Assembly (NCBI RefSeq): GCF_002198665.1
Contig: NZ_MWLM01000031.1
Span: 856 to 64,855, forward strand
Origin: Novosphingobium sp. B 225
GTDB taxonomy: Bacteria > Pseudomonadota > Alphaproteobacteria > Sphingomonadales > Sphingomonadaceae
Reading direction: 5' to 3'
Length of the DNA: 64,000 bases
The notes beneath the pieces were generated by a model that was given only the letters and a program-made list of their open reading frames with translations, searched no databases and was not told the DNA's origin. Positions 26,703 to 36,448 of this stretch are shown piece after piece. The first letter of the stretch is position 1, and each line of letters opens with the position of its first letter. Made by a program: the position numbers and the translations under genes.

Positions 26703-28637
26703 ATGTCCAAAAGCGGCCGCCCCGATCAGCCCAATGCTTCCGAGCGCTTCAACGAGGAGCGGGCGACCTATACCATGAAGGGCAGCCAGCCTGACCTGGA
26801 GGCCGGAGTTGCGGCAATCCGCGAGGTGCTGGCGACGCTGAAGCCAAAGCCCGGGGTTTACCGCATGCTCGATGCACGCGGTGACGTGCTCTATGTCGGC
26901 AAGGCGCGGGCGCTGAGGAACCGGGTGGCGAATTACACCCAGGTTGAGCGGCTGCCGCTGCGGCTGAAACGGATGGTCAGCCAGACCCGCGCCATGACCA
27001 TCGTCACCACCAACAGCGAGGCTGAGGCGCTGCTGCTGGAAGCGCAGCTGATCAAGCGGTATCGCCCACCCTACAACGTGCTGCTGCGTGACGATAAGAG
27101 CTTTCCTTTCATCCTGCTGAGCGCCGAACATGACTTTCCCCGGATCATGAAGCACCGCGGCGCGCGGCGGGCCAAAGGCAATTACTACGGCCCCTTCGCC
27201 AGCGCCGGATCGGTCAACACCACGATCAATGCGCTGCAGAAACTGTTTCTGCTAAGATCTTGTACCGACAGTTTTTTCTCTCGGCGTGACCGGCCATGTC
27301 TGCTCTATCAGATCAAGCGCTGCTCTGCGCCGTGCACCGGGCGGATCGACGCGTCGGGCTATGCCGAGCTGGTGGACGAGGCCAAGGACTTCCTTGGCGG
27401 GCGCAGCGGCGCGGTGCAGGCCAAACTCAATTCCCAGATGGAGGAGGCCGCCGCCGCGCTCGATTTCGAACGTGCTGCCATGCTGCGTGACCGGCTGCGC
27501 GCGGCAACGTTCATCCAGGGCAGCCAGGCGATCAATGCCGAAGGCGTGGGCAATGCCGACGTTTTCGCGATCGCTATGCGCAACGGCCAGTTCGGCGTGC
27601 AGGCATTCTTCATTCGCGGCGGGCAGAACTGGGGCCACCGTGCGTTCTTTCCCAGCCATACCGAGGGACTGGACGAGGCCGAGGTGCTGACCAGTTTCCT
27701 CGCCCAGTTCTATGAGGAAGTGCCCCCGCCGCGCCTGATCCTGATCGACCGCGCGCTGCCCGAAGCCGATTTGCTGGCCGAGGCGCTGGCCGGGGCCGCG
27801 GGCGGCAAAGTGGAGATCTCGATTCCCCAGCGCGGTGACCGCCGCCGCCTGATCCAGCAGGCCGAACGCAACGCGGCGGAAGCGCTGGAGCGGCGGCAGG
27901 CAGAAAGCGGGGCCAAGGCGCGATTGGGCCGTGAGCTGGCGGAATTCCTTGAACTGCCCGAAGTGCCGCAACGGATCGAGGTTTACGATAACAGCCACGT
28001 CCAGGGGGCCCATGCGTTGGGCGCGATGATCGTGGCCGGGCCTGAGGGCTTCATCAAGGGCCAGTACCGCAAATGGAACATCAAGCAGGCCCAGACCAAC
28101 GATGACTTCGGCATGATGCGCGAAGTGTTTGGCCGCCGCTTTGCCCGCGCGGCAGAGGAAGATCCCGACCGCGATGGCGGGATGTGGCCCGATCTGGTCC
28201 TGATCGACGGCGGCAAGGGCCAGATGAGCGCGGCGCGCGACACGCTGGAAGAGATGGGGATCGAGGACGTGCCCTTGATCGCGATTGCCAAGGGGCCGCA
28301 CCATGGCCGCGACGGGCGCGAGGTGTTCCACTTTCCCGACGGGCGCGAAAAGATGCTGCCGGTCAATTCACCCTTGCTGTTCCACCTGCAACGGATGCGT
28401 GACGAGGTCCACCGTTTTGCCATCGGCGCGCACCGCGACAAGCGCAGCCGGGCGATCCAGGCATCTCCGCTGGACGAAGTGCCCGGTATCGGCCCGGCCC
28501 GCAAACGCGCGCTGCTGCTGCATTTCGGCACTGCCGGCAAGGTCCGCGCAGCCTCGCTCGAAGACCTGCAACGCGCCCCCGGTGTCAGCGCGGCAGTGGC
28601 GCAGACGGTGTATGATTTCTATCATCCCGGCGGGTGA
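26703..28637 (+). CDS. uvrC: excinuclease ABC subunit C
   Basis: 644 residues. Makes both incisions in nucleotide excision repair with UvrA and UvrB. The GIY-YIG domain has GVYRMLDARGDVLYVGKA near residues 51-68; the UVR domain lies near residue 240; the RNase H-like domain has VYDNSHVQGAHALGAMIVA; the helix-hairpin-helix pair ends the protein (LDEVPGIGPARKRALLLHFG). ATG 26775 is a possible internal start. Divergent from the WS/DGAT gene. Confidence 0.97.
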   Translation: MSKSGRPDQPNASERFNEERATYTMKGSQPDLEAGVAAIREVLATLKPKPGVYRMLDARGDVLYVGKARALRNRVANYTQVERLPLRLKRMVSQTRAMTIVTTNSEAEALLLEAQLIKRYRPPYNVLLRDDKSFPFILLSAEHDFPRIMKHRGARRAKGNYYGPFASAGSVNTTINALQKLFLLRSCTDSFFSRRDRPCLLYQIKRCSAPCTGRIDASGYAELVDEAKDFLGGRSGAVQAKLNSQMEEAAAALDFERAAMLRDRLRAATFIQGSQAINAEGVGNADVFAIAMRNGQFGVQAFFIRGGQNWGHRAFFPSHTEGLDEAEVLTSFLAQFYEEVPPPRLILIDRALPEADLLAEALAGAAGGKVEISIPQRGDRRRLIQQAERNAAEALERRQAESGAKARLGRELAEFLELPEVPQRIEVYDNSHVQGAHALGAMIVAGPEGFIKGQYRKWNIKQAQTNDDFGMMREVFGRRFARAAEEDPDRDGGMWPDLVLIDGGKGQMSAARDTLEEMGIEDVPLIAIAKGPHHGRDGREVFHFPDGREKMLPVNSPLLFHLQRMRDEVHRFAIGAHRDKRSRAIQASPLDEVPGIGPARKRALLLHFGTAGKVRAASLEDLQRAPGVSAAVAQTVYDFYHPGG

Positions 28638-28701
28638 CACGGGCTGACAGGTTTACACGGTTGACACTGTCCAGAGAGGAAGTGTCACCCTCTGTCACCC
28701 G
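28632..28701 (+). other. overlapping TGACA/TGTCA inverted repeats after uvrC
   Basis: GGGTGACAC (28632-28640) can pair with GTGTCACCC (28682-28690) or, as GGGTGACA, with TGTCACCC (28693-28700). TGACACT (28662-28668) can pair with AGTGTCA (28681-28687). The pairings exclude each other. They overlap the uvrC stop. Terminator, protein site or chance are all open. Confidence 0.4.
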
Positions 28702-28946
28702 GCGCCTTCTTCGCACCGCTAAAACCGACAATGAGAAAGACCGCAGCCTGCGCAGGGCTGCGTTGCGAATCGGCCTATCAAATCGATCCGATGTAGGAAA
28801 ATTGTTTGGGCACGCCGCTCTGATTCCAATCACACAACATCCGTTCGTGTCGAGCGTAGTCGAGACACGTCAGCGCTGGCGTGTCTCGACTACGCTCGAC
28901 ACGAACAGAGATGGGGAGTGGTGGTGGATTGCCAAAGCTACCCCAC
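28638..28946. other. 309-base spacer without a gene
   Basis: Lies between the convergent uvrC and esterase genes. It holds the TGACA repeats at its left end and a long palindromic repeat at 28843-28906. I see no coding frame in it. Confidence 0.6.
28843..28906. repeat. long REP-like palindrome, copy 1
   Basis: Perfect 26-base arms at 28843-28868 and 28881-28906 (left arm begins GTTCGTGTCGAGCGTAG) around a 12-base spacer that itself contains CAGCGCTG. A second copy lies at 60878-60942. They differ at the centre of the arm (GCGTAGTC here, GCGAAGTC there) with the matching change in the opposite arm. Such palindromes are dispersed in Sphingomonadales genomes. Confidence 0.88.
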
Positions 28947-30074
28947 TCACAACCCAGCATATACCGCCGCAATCAGGGCCTTGGCGCGGGCGTCGTCGCG
29001 CAGGTTGGCGTCCATGCGGTTCATCACATAGGCCATGGTCAGGCCGTTTTCGGGATCGGCCACGGCAAAGGAGCCGCCCCAGCCGGTGTGACCGAAAGTG
29101 GCTTCAACCGGTCCGAACACGCCGCTGGAATTGCGCAGGAAACCGGCTGCCCAATCGCATTCGATGTTCAGCACAAGGTCTGTGTTGCGGATCTGCTGGG
29201 CCGTCGCCTTGGCCAGCGTTGCGGGAGAGACCAGTCCGCCCTGCGGCGCGATCAGGCGGGCATAGATGCTGGCGAGCGCCCGCGCGGTGCCGTGCCCGTT
29301 GGCTGATGGCAGGTCTGCCCCGCGCCATTCGGGGGTCATGGCAAAGCCCGCGCGCAGCGGCGGATTGCCCAGCGCGGCGATCTGCGGCGGGGTGAAGCTG
29401 GTCGGATCGACCGGCATGGCGGGCGGCGGAATCAGTTCGGCGCAGCGGTGGTCTTCACCCGCGGGCAGGCCGATCGAGAAATCCAGCTCCAGCGGCCCGG
29501 CGATTTCTTCGGCCACGAATTGCCGGATCGACCGGCCCTCGATCCGCTGGAACAGTTCGGTTCCGAGAATGCCGATGGCCAGCGCGTGATAGCCGCTGGC
29601 GCTGCCCGGTGCCCACAGCGGGGCCTGCTCGGCGAGACGCGCGGCGGCGGTGCTGCCGCCAACCACGTCCGGTTCGCCCGCCGGCGTGACAAAGCCGCAT
29701 AGCCCTGCCTGATGCGAAAGCAACTGACCAACCGTTACCGCGCCTTTGCCATTGGCTGCGAATTCGGGCCAGAAATCAGTCACCGGCTGGTCGTAGGACA
29801 ACAATCCGCGTTCGACCGCCATGGCATAGCAGGTAGCCTGCACGCCCTTGGTGGTGGACCAGACGTTGGCGACAGTATCGGATGTCCAGGGGCGGGTGCG
29901 GGCCGGATCGGCCCAGCCGCCGTGCAGATCGGCCACCAGTTCACCCTGCAGAGTTACCGCAAAGGATGCGCCGATTTCATCATGTCGGTCAAAATTGGCG
30001 GCGAAAGCTTCACGCACTGCGGCAAAGCGATCTGAGCATGTGCCGCCGATGGTGGTCTGTGCTGCTGCGGTCAT
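28947..30074 (-). CDS. serine hydrolase of the class C beta-lactamase fold (family VIII esterase-like)
   Basis: 375 residues. The SxxK motif is STTK (Ser73, Lys76); the second motif is YHA in SGYHALAIGILG, in place of YxN; the third is HTGWGG, in place of KTG. This set is usual for EstB-like esterases rather than true AmpC. No signal peptide, so it is probably cytoplasmic and acts on esters. Actual beta-lactamase activity is unlikely. Confidence 0.88.
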   Translation of the reverse strand: MTAAAQTTIGGTCSDRFAAVREAFAANFDRHDEIGASFAVTLQGELVADLHGGWADPARTRPWTSDTVANVWSTTKGVQATCYAMAVERGLLSYDQPVTDFWPEFAANGKGAVTVGQLLSHQAGLCGFVTPAGEPDVVGGSTAAARLAEQAPLWAPGSASGYHALAIGILGTELFQRIEGRSIRQFVAEEIAGPLELDFSIGLPAGEDHRCAELIPPPAMPVDPTSFTPPQIAALGNPPLRAGFAMTPEWRGADLPSANGHGTARALASIYARLIAPQGGLVSPATLAKATAQQIRNTDLVLNIECDWAAGFLRNSSGVFGPVEATFGHTGWGGSFAVADPENGLTMAYVMNRMDANLRDDARAKALIAAVYAGL

Positions 30075-30098
30075 GCTCGTCCCCTCTGGCTTTGCGGT

Positions 30099-30995
30099 TC
30101 AGTCCCGCTGCTTGGGGACTACCTTACGGATCATGCCTTCCTGCGCAACACTGGCGACAAGGCGGCCATCGCGGGTGAAGATCCGGCCGCGGTTGAAGCC
30201 GCGTCCGCCGCCGCTCCATGGGCTGTCGGTGGCATAGAGCAGCCACTCATCAGCGCGGAACGGTTCGTGGAACCATACCGCGTGGTCCAGACTTGCGCTG
30301 ACCACTTCGCCTCGCGCCCATGACAGACCGTGGGGCAGGGCGCATGTGCCCAGCAGCGTCATGTCACTGGTAAAGGCCAGCACCGCGCGATGGATGCGGG
30401 GATCATCGGGGAGGGGAGCAACAGCCTTGAACCACGAATGGCTGCGCGGCGGGGCGGGCGTGGGATTCATCCAGTGCCGTCCTTCAACCGCGCGCATTTC
30501 CACCGGACGCGGGCTCAGGAAATGGTGACGAGCTTCGGGCCGGGCCTGCTCCGCAAAGCGGCGGCGCACCTCAACCTCCGGTTCCAGATCCTCGGGCGGA
30601 GGGACTTGCGGCATCTCCGCGTCAACGTGATGCAGCCCTTCCTCGTGCTTCTGGAAACTGGCGGTCAGGTTCAGGATTGGGCGACCCTGCTGGCTGGCAA
30701 CCACGCGGCGGTTGGAAAAGGATCCGCCGTCGAAATCGCGCTCAACCTTATAGTCTGTCTCGAAATCCTCGCTTCCGCCGCGCAGGAAATAGGCATGCAG
30801 CGAATGCGCCGGGCGCGCCGGATCGACGGTCTGTTCCGCCGCAAGCAGCGCCTGCGCAATCACTTGTCCGCCGAAAACCCGGCCCACCCCGCCGCGTTTG
30901 CGCCGGCCGGTGAAGTGATCCGCTTCGCCGGGCTTGACCTCCAGCAATCTGACCAGGCCGGCCACCTGCTGTTCGGGGGTAGGTTCGTTTTCCAT
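30099..30995 (-). CDS. tesB: acyl-CoA thioesterase II
   Basis: 298 residues, double hot-dog. Motifs include GGQVIAQALLAAEQTV near residues 43-58 and SLHAYFLRGG. The C-terminal half has SLDHAVWFHEPFRADEWLLY. It hydrolyses medium- and long-chain acyl-CoA. It starts 100 bases downstream of the jumonji-like gene, and the esterase starts 24 bases after it, so the three may share a transcript. Confidence 0.94.
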   Translation of the reverse strand: MENEPTPEQQVAGLVRLLEVKPGEADHFTGRRKRGGVGRVFGGQVIAQALLAAEQTVDPARPAHSLHAYFLRGGSEDFETDYKVERDFDGGSFSNRRVVASQQGRPILNLTASFQKHEEGLHHVDAEMPQVPPPEDLEPEVEVRRRFAEQARPEARHHFLSPRPVEMRAVEGRHWMNPTPAPPRSHSWFKAVAPLPDDPRIHRAVLAFTSDMTLLGTCALPHGLSWARGEVVSASLDHAVWFHEPFRADEWLLYATDSPWSGGGRGFNRGRIFTRDGRLVASVAQEGMIRKVVPKQRD

Positions 30996-31062
30996 CGCAA
31001 CCCTTTGGTGGGGGTTGTGGGGAAGGTCAAGCGGGGGCGGGGGACGAGAGCTGGCATATTCT

Positions 31063-31087
31063 CCCCCTCCTCTGAAGAGGAAGGGGG
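31063..31087. repeat. CT-rich hairpin element, copy 1
   Basis: CCCCCTCCTCT (31063-31073), loop GA, AGAGGAAGGGGG (31076-31087) with one bulged A at 31082. The same stem with the same bulged A occurs at 55552-55574. It lies between the 3' end of the jumonji-like gene and tesB. No T-run follows on either strand. Confidence 0.65.
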
Positions 31088-31095
31088 CTGCCAGC

Positions 31096-31929
31096 TTACC
31101 CCCGGACCTTCCGGATCAGCCGCCAGCCCAGCGCCTTGACCTGATTGCCATGCGGCCAGCGCCCGGTGCTCACCGGCTTCATGCCGATGCGCCGCAGCAC
31201 CGCGTTGAACGCGCGTGCGTCGGCTTCGGCAAAAGACCATTCGCTGCGCCAGGTGATCGACAGCGAAACCGAACCTTCGGGGCCGTTCCTTACGTAATGC
31301 GGGGCCATCACTGGAACGAACAGCGCTTCGCCCGGGCCAAGCGGGAATTTCATCCCGCCCGCTTCCAATTCATCCCGCCAGGTCAGTTCGCGCCCGCCGC
31401 CGGTGTGGTAGGTTTCGTGGACTTCGTCCGGGGCATAGGCCGGATCGCCCGCGGGGAACTGGGTCATCACCTTGCTGCCGCGGATCTGCAGCAGGATGTT
31501 GTGCTCAGGATCGAAATGGTATGGGGTGACCCCATTGGGGCTGGTGATGAACACGAAGCCCTGGGTCTTCATCATCCGCCCGGTCCTGGCTTCGATCTCT
31601 GGCTGGATCTCGCTCAGCAGATCGGCCAGCAGCGCGGCATATTCGGGCACCTGTTCGATATTCTTGAGCGCGGCCCAACTGCCGGTCTGTTCGATCCGGC
31701 GGATCGTGTCGCCAATGCTCAGGCCCGACGCCCCGGGCTTTTCGGTGATCCCGATCGGCAGGTCGGCCTTGTTGTATTCGATCGAACTGGCAGGCAGTTT
31801 TTCCGCCAGACTGGCCAGGGCATCCAAATCCAGCAAGGGGTGGTGGCCCAGCCGGTGGTGCAGCTTATGCGGCACTTCGGGATAATTCGCGGCAAAGGTG
31901 GCGCGGTCATCGCTTGAAAACACGGTCAT
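31096..31929 (-). CDS. JmjC/cupin-8-like oxygenase
   Basis: 277 residues. The metal-binding motif is HFD (His138-x-Asp140 in TPYHFDPEHNIL) with a distal histidine, His211 in PVMAPHYVRNG. The core between them (LLQIRGSKVMTQFP) fits the JmjC/cupin-8 fold, which uses Fe(II) and 2-oxoglutarate. No substrate can be named; bacterial members hydroxylate proteins or small molecules. It overlaps the acetyltransferase gene by four bases and should be co-translated with it. Confidence 0.85.
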   Translation of the reverse strand: MTVFSSDDRATFAANYPEVPHKLHHRLGHHPLLDLDALASLAEKLPASSIEYNKADLPIGITEKPGASGLSIGDTIRRIEQTGSWAALKNIEQVPEYAALLADLLSEIQPEIEARTGRMMKTQGFVFITSPNGVTPYHFDPEHNILLQIRGSKVMTQFPAGDPAYAPDEVHETYHTGGGRELTWRDELEAGGMKFPLGPGEALFVPVMAPHYVRNGPEGSVSLSITWRSEWSFAEADARAFNAVLRRIGMKPVSTGRWPHGNQVKALGWRLIRKVRG

Positions 31930-33101
31930 GGCATTATTCCATTGGGATTGCGGCCCAATTCGGCCTTTAGGAGTTGACGGAACGCGGCGCGGCGCAGCTT
32001 GCCGCCAATCGCGATCGACAAGCGTCCGATCGCACGGCGTTCGCGCCAGATGTGGTCGATCATCGGATGATCGGCCGCGGCGCAGCTATCGGTCCAGCGC
32101 ACCAGCGGATGGTCCAGCATGGCGAGGTTCTCGCGCTGGAGCAGCACGCCGGGGCTGTATCGGGCATAGCGCTCGTCGAACGCGGTCTTGTAGCTGAAGG
32201 CACCCGGCGGGGTCAGGAAGCTGGCCAGCATGGCGATTGGTTCGCCATCCAGGTTCAGTGTCAACCGTTCGAGTCGCCCATGACTGGCTGCGCCCGAAAG
32301 CGCCTCGCGAAACATGCGGGTGGTGGTCTGATGCGAGGCGAGGGCAGAGCCTGCGCCGCCTTTCCAGCCCGAATGTTCCAGGGCCAGAAAATCGTCGATC
32401 CAGCGGCCGAGATGCTCATCGCCTTCTGTGCGCTCCAGCGTCACTTCGCCCAGTTCGGACAAGCGGGCGAATTGGCGGCGCAGTTCCTTGCGCTTTTTGC
32501 CGGACAGCGCGGCTTCGAAATAGGCATCGCGGGAAAAATCGGACTGCAACAGGGCGCGCTGTTCGATGTGCACCAGCCCGGCAAGGCGCTGCTGTTCGTC
32601 CAGCACTTGCGCCAGCGCGGTCTGCAAGGGGCCGTCCAGCGGCATGTGCGGCAGATGCAGGAACAGGGCGAGGCCGGGCGCACGGTCGGCCCAATCCAGC
32701 AGTGCCCGCCAGAAATGCCGCTCCAGCCCGGCAGCAACCAGGGGTGCACCAAGGAAGCAGTTGCCGTGAATCCAGGTTGTCAGTTGTGGGATCGGCCAGC
32801 GGTAATAGCGCGGCTCGCGCCGGATTGGCAGCAATCCGGCCAGTTCGCCATCGCATTCGAACCGCAGCAGGCGCACGGACCCTTCGGGATCATGGGCGCG
32901 CAGGGCAGGGAGCAAGTACCAGCTTTCGAAGAACGGATTGGGTTCGCTGGCGCAAGCGGTCAGCGCGTCCCAGGCGAGGCGGGCTTCCGGATCCTCGAAG
33001 ATGCGCCAGTCGACCGGGCGGATGCGGGCCACGGGCGCAACAAGGGGCGCAGCATAGTGCTGCATCGCACCGGGCGGAGCCAGCTCTGCCTTGCTTGCCA
33101 C
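31926..33101 (-). CDS. CelD/BcsL-type GNAT acetyltransferase
   Basis: 391 residues from GTG 33101 behind GAGGAAC. Two GNAT-like halves. The second has KKRKELRRQFARLSELG, FLALEHSGWKGGAGSAL and FSYKTAFDERYARYSPGVLL, as in the BcsL/CelD family (Acetyltransf_6). Members are tied to polysaccharide or envelope acylation, but the acceptor is unknown. First gene of a coupled pair with the jumonji-like gene. Confidence 0.85.
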   Translation of the reverse strand: MASKAELAPPGAMQHYAAPLVAPVARIRPVDWRIFEDPEARLAWDALTACASEPNPFFESWYLLPALRAHDPEGSVRLLRFECDGELAGLLPIRREPRYYRWPIPQLTTWIHGNCFLGAPLVAAGLERHFWRALLDWADRAPGLALFLHLPHMPLDGPLQTALAQVLDEQQRLAGLVHIEQRALLQSDFSRDAYFEAALSGKKRKELRRQFARLSELGEVTLERTEGDEHLGRWIDDFLALEHSGWKGGAGSALASHQTTTRMFREALSGAASHGRLERLTLNLDGEPIAMLASFLTPPGAFSYKTAFDERYARYSPGVLLQRENLAMLDHPLVRWTDSCAAADHPMIDHIWRERRAIGRLSIAIGGKLRRAAFRQLLKAELGRNPNGIMP

Positions 33102-33210
33102 TGTTACCGTTCCTCACACAGTTGGCGGAGCGCCACTGCGGGGCCGGTTTAGCGCTGAAATGCCAAGGAAAGCCTAACGCTCAGAGACCCGGCCAGGTTC
33201 GAACCTTGAG

Positions 33211-33245
33211 AAAACAAAACCCCGCCCGGATCGCTCCGGACGGGG
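33211..33245 (-). terminator. intrinsic terminator of hppA
   Basis: Read on the minus strand: CCCCGTCCGGA, GCGA tetraloop, TCCGGGCGGGG, then TTTTGTTTT. The stem occupies 33220-33245 and the T-run 33211-33219. It lies 30 bases after the hppA stop. Confidence 0.9.
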
Positions 33246-33274
33246 TCTGCTTCACCCTGGCGGGCAGGCGGAGC

Positions 33275-35368
33275 TTAGCTCGCGCCGTGGGCCAGCGCCG
33301 CGAGCAGGAGCAGCGCGACGATGTTGGTGATCTTGATCATCGGGTTGACGGCCGGACCAGCGGTATCCTTGTAAGGATCGCCAACCGTGTCACCGGTAAC
33401 CGCAGCCTTGTGGGCATCGCTGCCCTTGCCGCCGTGGTTGCCGTCTTCGATGTACTTCTTGGCATTGTCCCATGCGCCGCCGCCCGAGGTCATCGAGATC
33501 GCGACGAACAGGCCGCCCACGATCACGCCCAGCAGCAATGCACCCAGCGCGGCAAAGCCGTTGTCCTGACCGGCGACCAGGGTGATCACATAGTAGACAA
33601 CAACCGGCGCAAGCACCGGCAGCAGCGACGGGATGATCATTTCCTTGATTGCCGCCTTGGTCACCAGGTCAACCGTGCGGGCATAGTCGGGACGGCTGGT
33701 GCCATCCATGATGCCCGGATTGTCACGGAACTGGTTGCGCACGTCGATCACCACGTCACCGGCAGCGCGGCCCACGGCGGTCATGCCCATCGCACCGAAC
33801 AGGTACGGGAGCAGCGCGCCGAGCAGCAGGCCGACGATCACATAGGGATTTTCAAGGCTGAAATCGACCTTCAGGTCCGGGAAGAACTCGCGAAGGTCGG
33901 TGGTGTAGGCGGCGAACAGCACCAGCGCGGCAAGGCCAGCCGAACCGATCGCGTAACCCTTGGTCACAGCCTTGGTGGTGTTGCCCACCGCGTCGAGCGC
34001 GTCGGTCTTTTCACGGACCGAATCGTCGAGACCCGCCATTTCGGCAATGCCGCCGGCGTTGTCGGTCACCGGACCGTACGCGTCGAGCGCAACGACCATG
34101 CCGGCCAGCGCCAGCATCGAAGTGGCGGCATAGGCGATGCCCAGCAGACCCGCGAGCTTGAAGGCCACGATGATGCCGGTGACGATCACCAGCGTCGGCA
34201 TGGCAGTCGATTCCAGGCTGATTGCCAGACCCTGGATCACGTTGGTGCCGTGGCCGGTTTCCGAAGCCTTGGCGATCGAACGCACCGGGCGATAGTTCGT
34301 GCCGGTGTAGTACTCGGTGATCCAGATGATCAGGCCGGTGATGATCAGGCCCAGCAGCGCGCACCAGAACAGTGCTTCGCCGGTGATTCCGGTATCGCCG
34401 ATCGGCACGGTCATGTCGCCCAGCGCAGTGCGCATGGCCCACAGGATCGCCGGGATCGAAAGCACGGCAGTCACCAGGAAGCCCTTGTACATGGCGCCCA
34501 TGATGTTGTTCGACTTGCCCAGCTTGACGAAATAAGTGCCGATGATCGAGGTGACGATGCACACGCCGCCGATCAGTAGCGGCAGGCTCATCAACGGAAC
34601 GATGTCGGCCACGCCCTTCACCAGCAGTGCGGTTAGCACCATGGTGGCGCCAACGGTCACGACATAGGTTTCGAACAGGTCAGCCGCCATACCGGCGCAG
34701 TCACCCACGTTGTCACCGACGTTGTCGGCGATCACGGCGGGGTTGCGTGGATCGTCTTCGGGAATGCCCGCTTCGACCTTGCCCACCAGGTCCGCGCCCA
34801 CGTCAGCCGCCTTGGTGAAGATCCCGCCACCGAGACGCGCGAAGATCGAAACCAGCGAAGCGCCGAGCGCCAGCGCGGTCAGCCCGGTCACCACGACGCG
34901 GTCATTGGCGGCATAGCCAGCCGGACCGGTCAGGTACCAGAAGAACCCGGCGATCGCGAGCAGGGCAAGCCCTGCCACCAGCATGCCGGTGATCGCGCCC
35001 GCGCGGAACGCCAGGGTCAGGCCCTGTTGCAGCCCGACCTGCGCAGCGGCAGCGGTGCGGACGTTCGAGCGAACCGACACGTTCATGCCGATGAAGCCCG
35101 CCGCGCCCGAAAGCACTGCGCCCAGTACGAAGCCGGCAGCGGAAATTCCGCCTAGCGTCAGCATGATGATCACGGCCACGACCACGCCAACAATGGCGAT
35201 CGCGGTGTACTGGCGCTTCAGATAGGCTTGCGCGCCTTCCTGGATCGCACCGGCGATTTCCTGCATCTTGGCGTTACCGGCCGAGGCGCCGAGCACCTGA
35301 CGGCTGGTAACGAAGCCATACACGATGGCTAACGCCCCCAGGGCGATTGAAATTGCGACGAGACTCAC
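33275..35368 (-). CDS. hppA: K+-independent H+-translocating membrane pyrophosphatase
   Basis: 697 residues from GTG 35368, about 16 membrane helices. Hydrolyses pyrophosphate to pump protons. Signature loops are [20 protein letters not shown] and [19 protein letters not shown]. Lys466 in [15 protein letters not shown] marks the K+-independent, H+-pumping subtype; K+-dependent members have Ala there. The His/Nus/thiamine genes upstream are on the same strand, with a 147-base spacer in between. A strong terminator follows. Confidence 0.97.
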   Translation of the reverse strand: MSLVAISIALGALAIVYGFVTSRQVLGASAGNAKMQEIAGAIQEGAQAYLKRQYTAIAIVGVVVAVIIMLTLGGISAAGFVLGAVLSGAAGFIGMNVSVRSNVRTAAAAQVGLQQGLTLAFRAGAITGMLVAGLALLAIAGFFWYLTGPAGYAANDRVVVTGLTALALGASLVSIFARLGGGIFTKAADVGADLVGKVEAGIPEDDPRNPAVIADNVGDNVGDCAGMAADLFETYVVTVGATMVLTALLVKGVADIVPLMSLPLLIGGVCIVTSIIGTYFVKLGKSNNIMGAMYKGFLVTAVLSIPAILWAMRTALGDMTVPIGDTGITGEALFWCALLGLIITGLIIWITEYYTGTNYRPVRSIAKASETGHGTNVIQGLAISLESTAMPTLVIVTGIIVAFKLAGLLGIAYAATSMLALAGMVVALDAYGPVTDNAGGIAEMAGLDDSVREKTDALDAVGNTTKAVTKGYAIGSAGLAALVLFAAYTTDLREFFPDLKVDFSLENPYVIVGLLLGALLPYLFGAMGMTAVGRAAGDVVIDVRNQFRDNPGIMDGTSRPDYARTVDLVTKAAIKEMIIPSLLPVLAPVVVYYVITLVAGQDNGFAALGALLLGVIVGGLFVAISMTSGGGAWDNAKKYIEDGNHGGKGSDAHKAAVTGDTVGDPYKDTAGPAVNPMIKITNIVALLLLAALAHGAS

Positions 35369-35515
35369 GTGAGGGTACCCCCTTTGGCTATCCTTGAACT
35401 AATGTCCCCATAGGGCCCGTTTTGGCACGGACCTCTTATGCGCGGACCCGTATAGGGAAGCAGAGCAGGCGTGCAAGTGCCCAATGCGGCGGATTTCCGC
35501 GCAGTTGGGGAAAAA

Positions 35516-36388
35516 TCAATGGTGTTCGTAGCCCAATGCCGCGTGCGCAGGCGGGGCCTGTCCATCAAGCAACAGAGACTCTTCGGCAAAAGCCAGCGCC
35601 TGTCCGATCAGATGCGCGGTAATCGGCGGTTCCAGCCCTGCCGGCAGGGTGAACAGCAACTGATAATCATCCCCCCACCGCAGCGCTTCGTCGCGGAGGT
35701 ACTCGGGGCATGATAGGGGGACCGCGGCGGGGACGATGTCGAAAGAAACCCCGCTGGCCCGCGCCATCCGCACGGCATCGAGCAGCAGCCCGTCCGATAC
35801 GTCCATCATCGCAGTGACATGCGGCGCAAGCGCCCAGCCTTCGGCCAGCATCGCCATCGGGCGGCGATAGGCCGTGCTGTCGCCAGTGCCACTTTTGAGC
35901 GCCTCAAACCCCACCATTGCCGCGCCAAGCGGACCGGACAGGTAAAGCCTGTCACCCGGCTTTGCCCCGCCGCGAGAGGGCACCGGCCGATGAGTGGCGC
36001 GTCCCAATGCGGTCAGCCCCATGGTCTGTGGTCCCGCTCCGCCCACGGTGTCCCCGCCCAGCAGCGGCACACCGTAATGCTCCAGCACTTCTTGCAGGCC
36101 TTCGAGGAAGCGCGCGTCATCCTCACCAAGTTGATAGCCCAGGAGAACCCCCAGCGGCTCCGCGCCCTTGGCGGCAAGGTCAGACAGATTGGTGGCCACC
36201 AGCTTCCACGCCACATCCGCCGGGTCCTGTCCGGGCAGGAAGTGAACTCCTTCAACCAGCATGTCGTGGGTCAGCACCAGCGCCTCGCCACCGATCTCCA
36301 GCACCGCTGCATCATCCGCAAGTCCGCGCGCGGCAGGGTGCGTTGCGATGGCCTGAAGGGCTGCGATGAATTGGGGCTCGGTGGTCAT
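35516..36388 (-). CDS. thiL: thiamine-monophosphate kinase
   Basis: 290 residues. Phosphorylates thiamine monophosphate to the diphosphate cofactor. Motifs are LADDAAVLEIGGEALVLTHD (metal and ATP site), NLSDLAAKGAEPLGVLLG and LLGGDTVGGAGP. The MDVSDGLLLDAVRMA segment is the second nucleotide-site motif. It follows nusB by 60 bases, a common arrangement. Confidence 0.96.
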   Translation of the reverse strand: MTTEPQFIAALQAIATHPAARGLADDAAVLEIGGEALVLTHDMLVEGVHFLPGQDPADVAWKLVATNLSDLAAKGAEPLGVLLGYQLGEDDARFLEGLQEVLEHYGVPLLGGDTVGGAGPQTMGLTALGRATHRPVPSRGGAKPGDRLYLSGPLGAAMVGFEALKSGTGDSTAYRRPMAMLAEGWALAPHVTAMMDVSDGLLLDAVRMARASGVSFDIVPAAVPLSCPEYLRDEALRWGDDYQLLFTLPAGLEPPITAHLIGQALAFAEESLLLDGQAPPAHAALGYEHH

Positions 36389-36448
36389 TCGCCTGAAACT
36401 CTCCCCAATTCTGGCCGCATCTGAAAGCGGCGCTGGATCAGTGGGATC

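Noticed and set aside
28947..30074. AmpC beta-lactamase (resistance gene)
   Set aside because: YHA and HTG replace the YxN and KTG motifs and there is no signal peptide; it fits esterases.
32237..34579. Plus-strand open frame of 780 codons opposite the acetyltransferase and hppA
   Set aside because: Antisense shadow spanning two unrelated genes and the hppA terminator.
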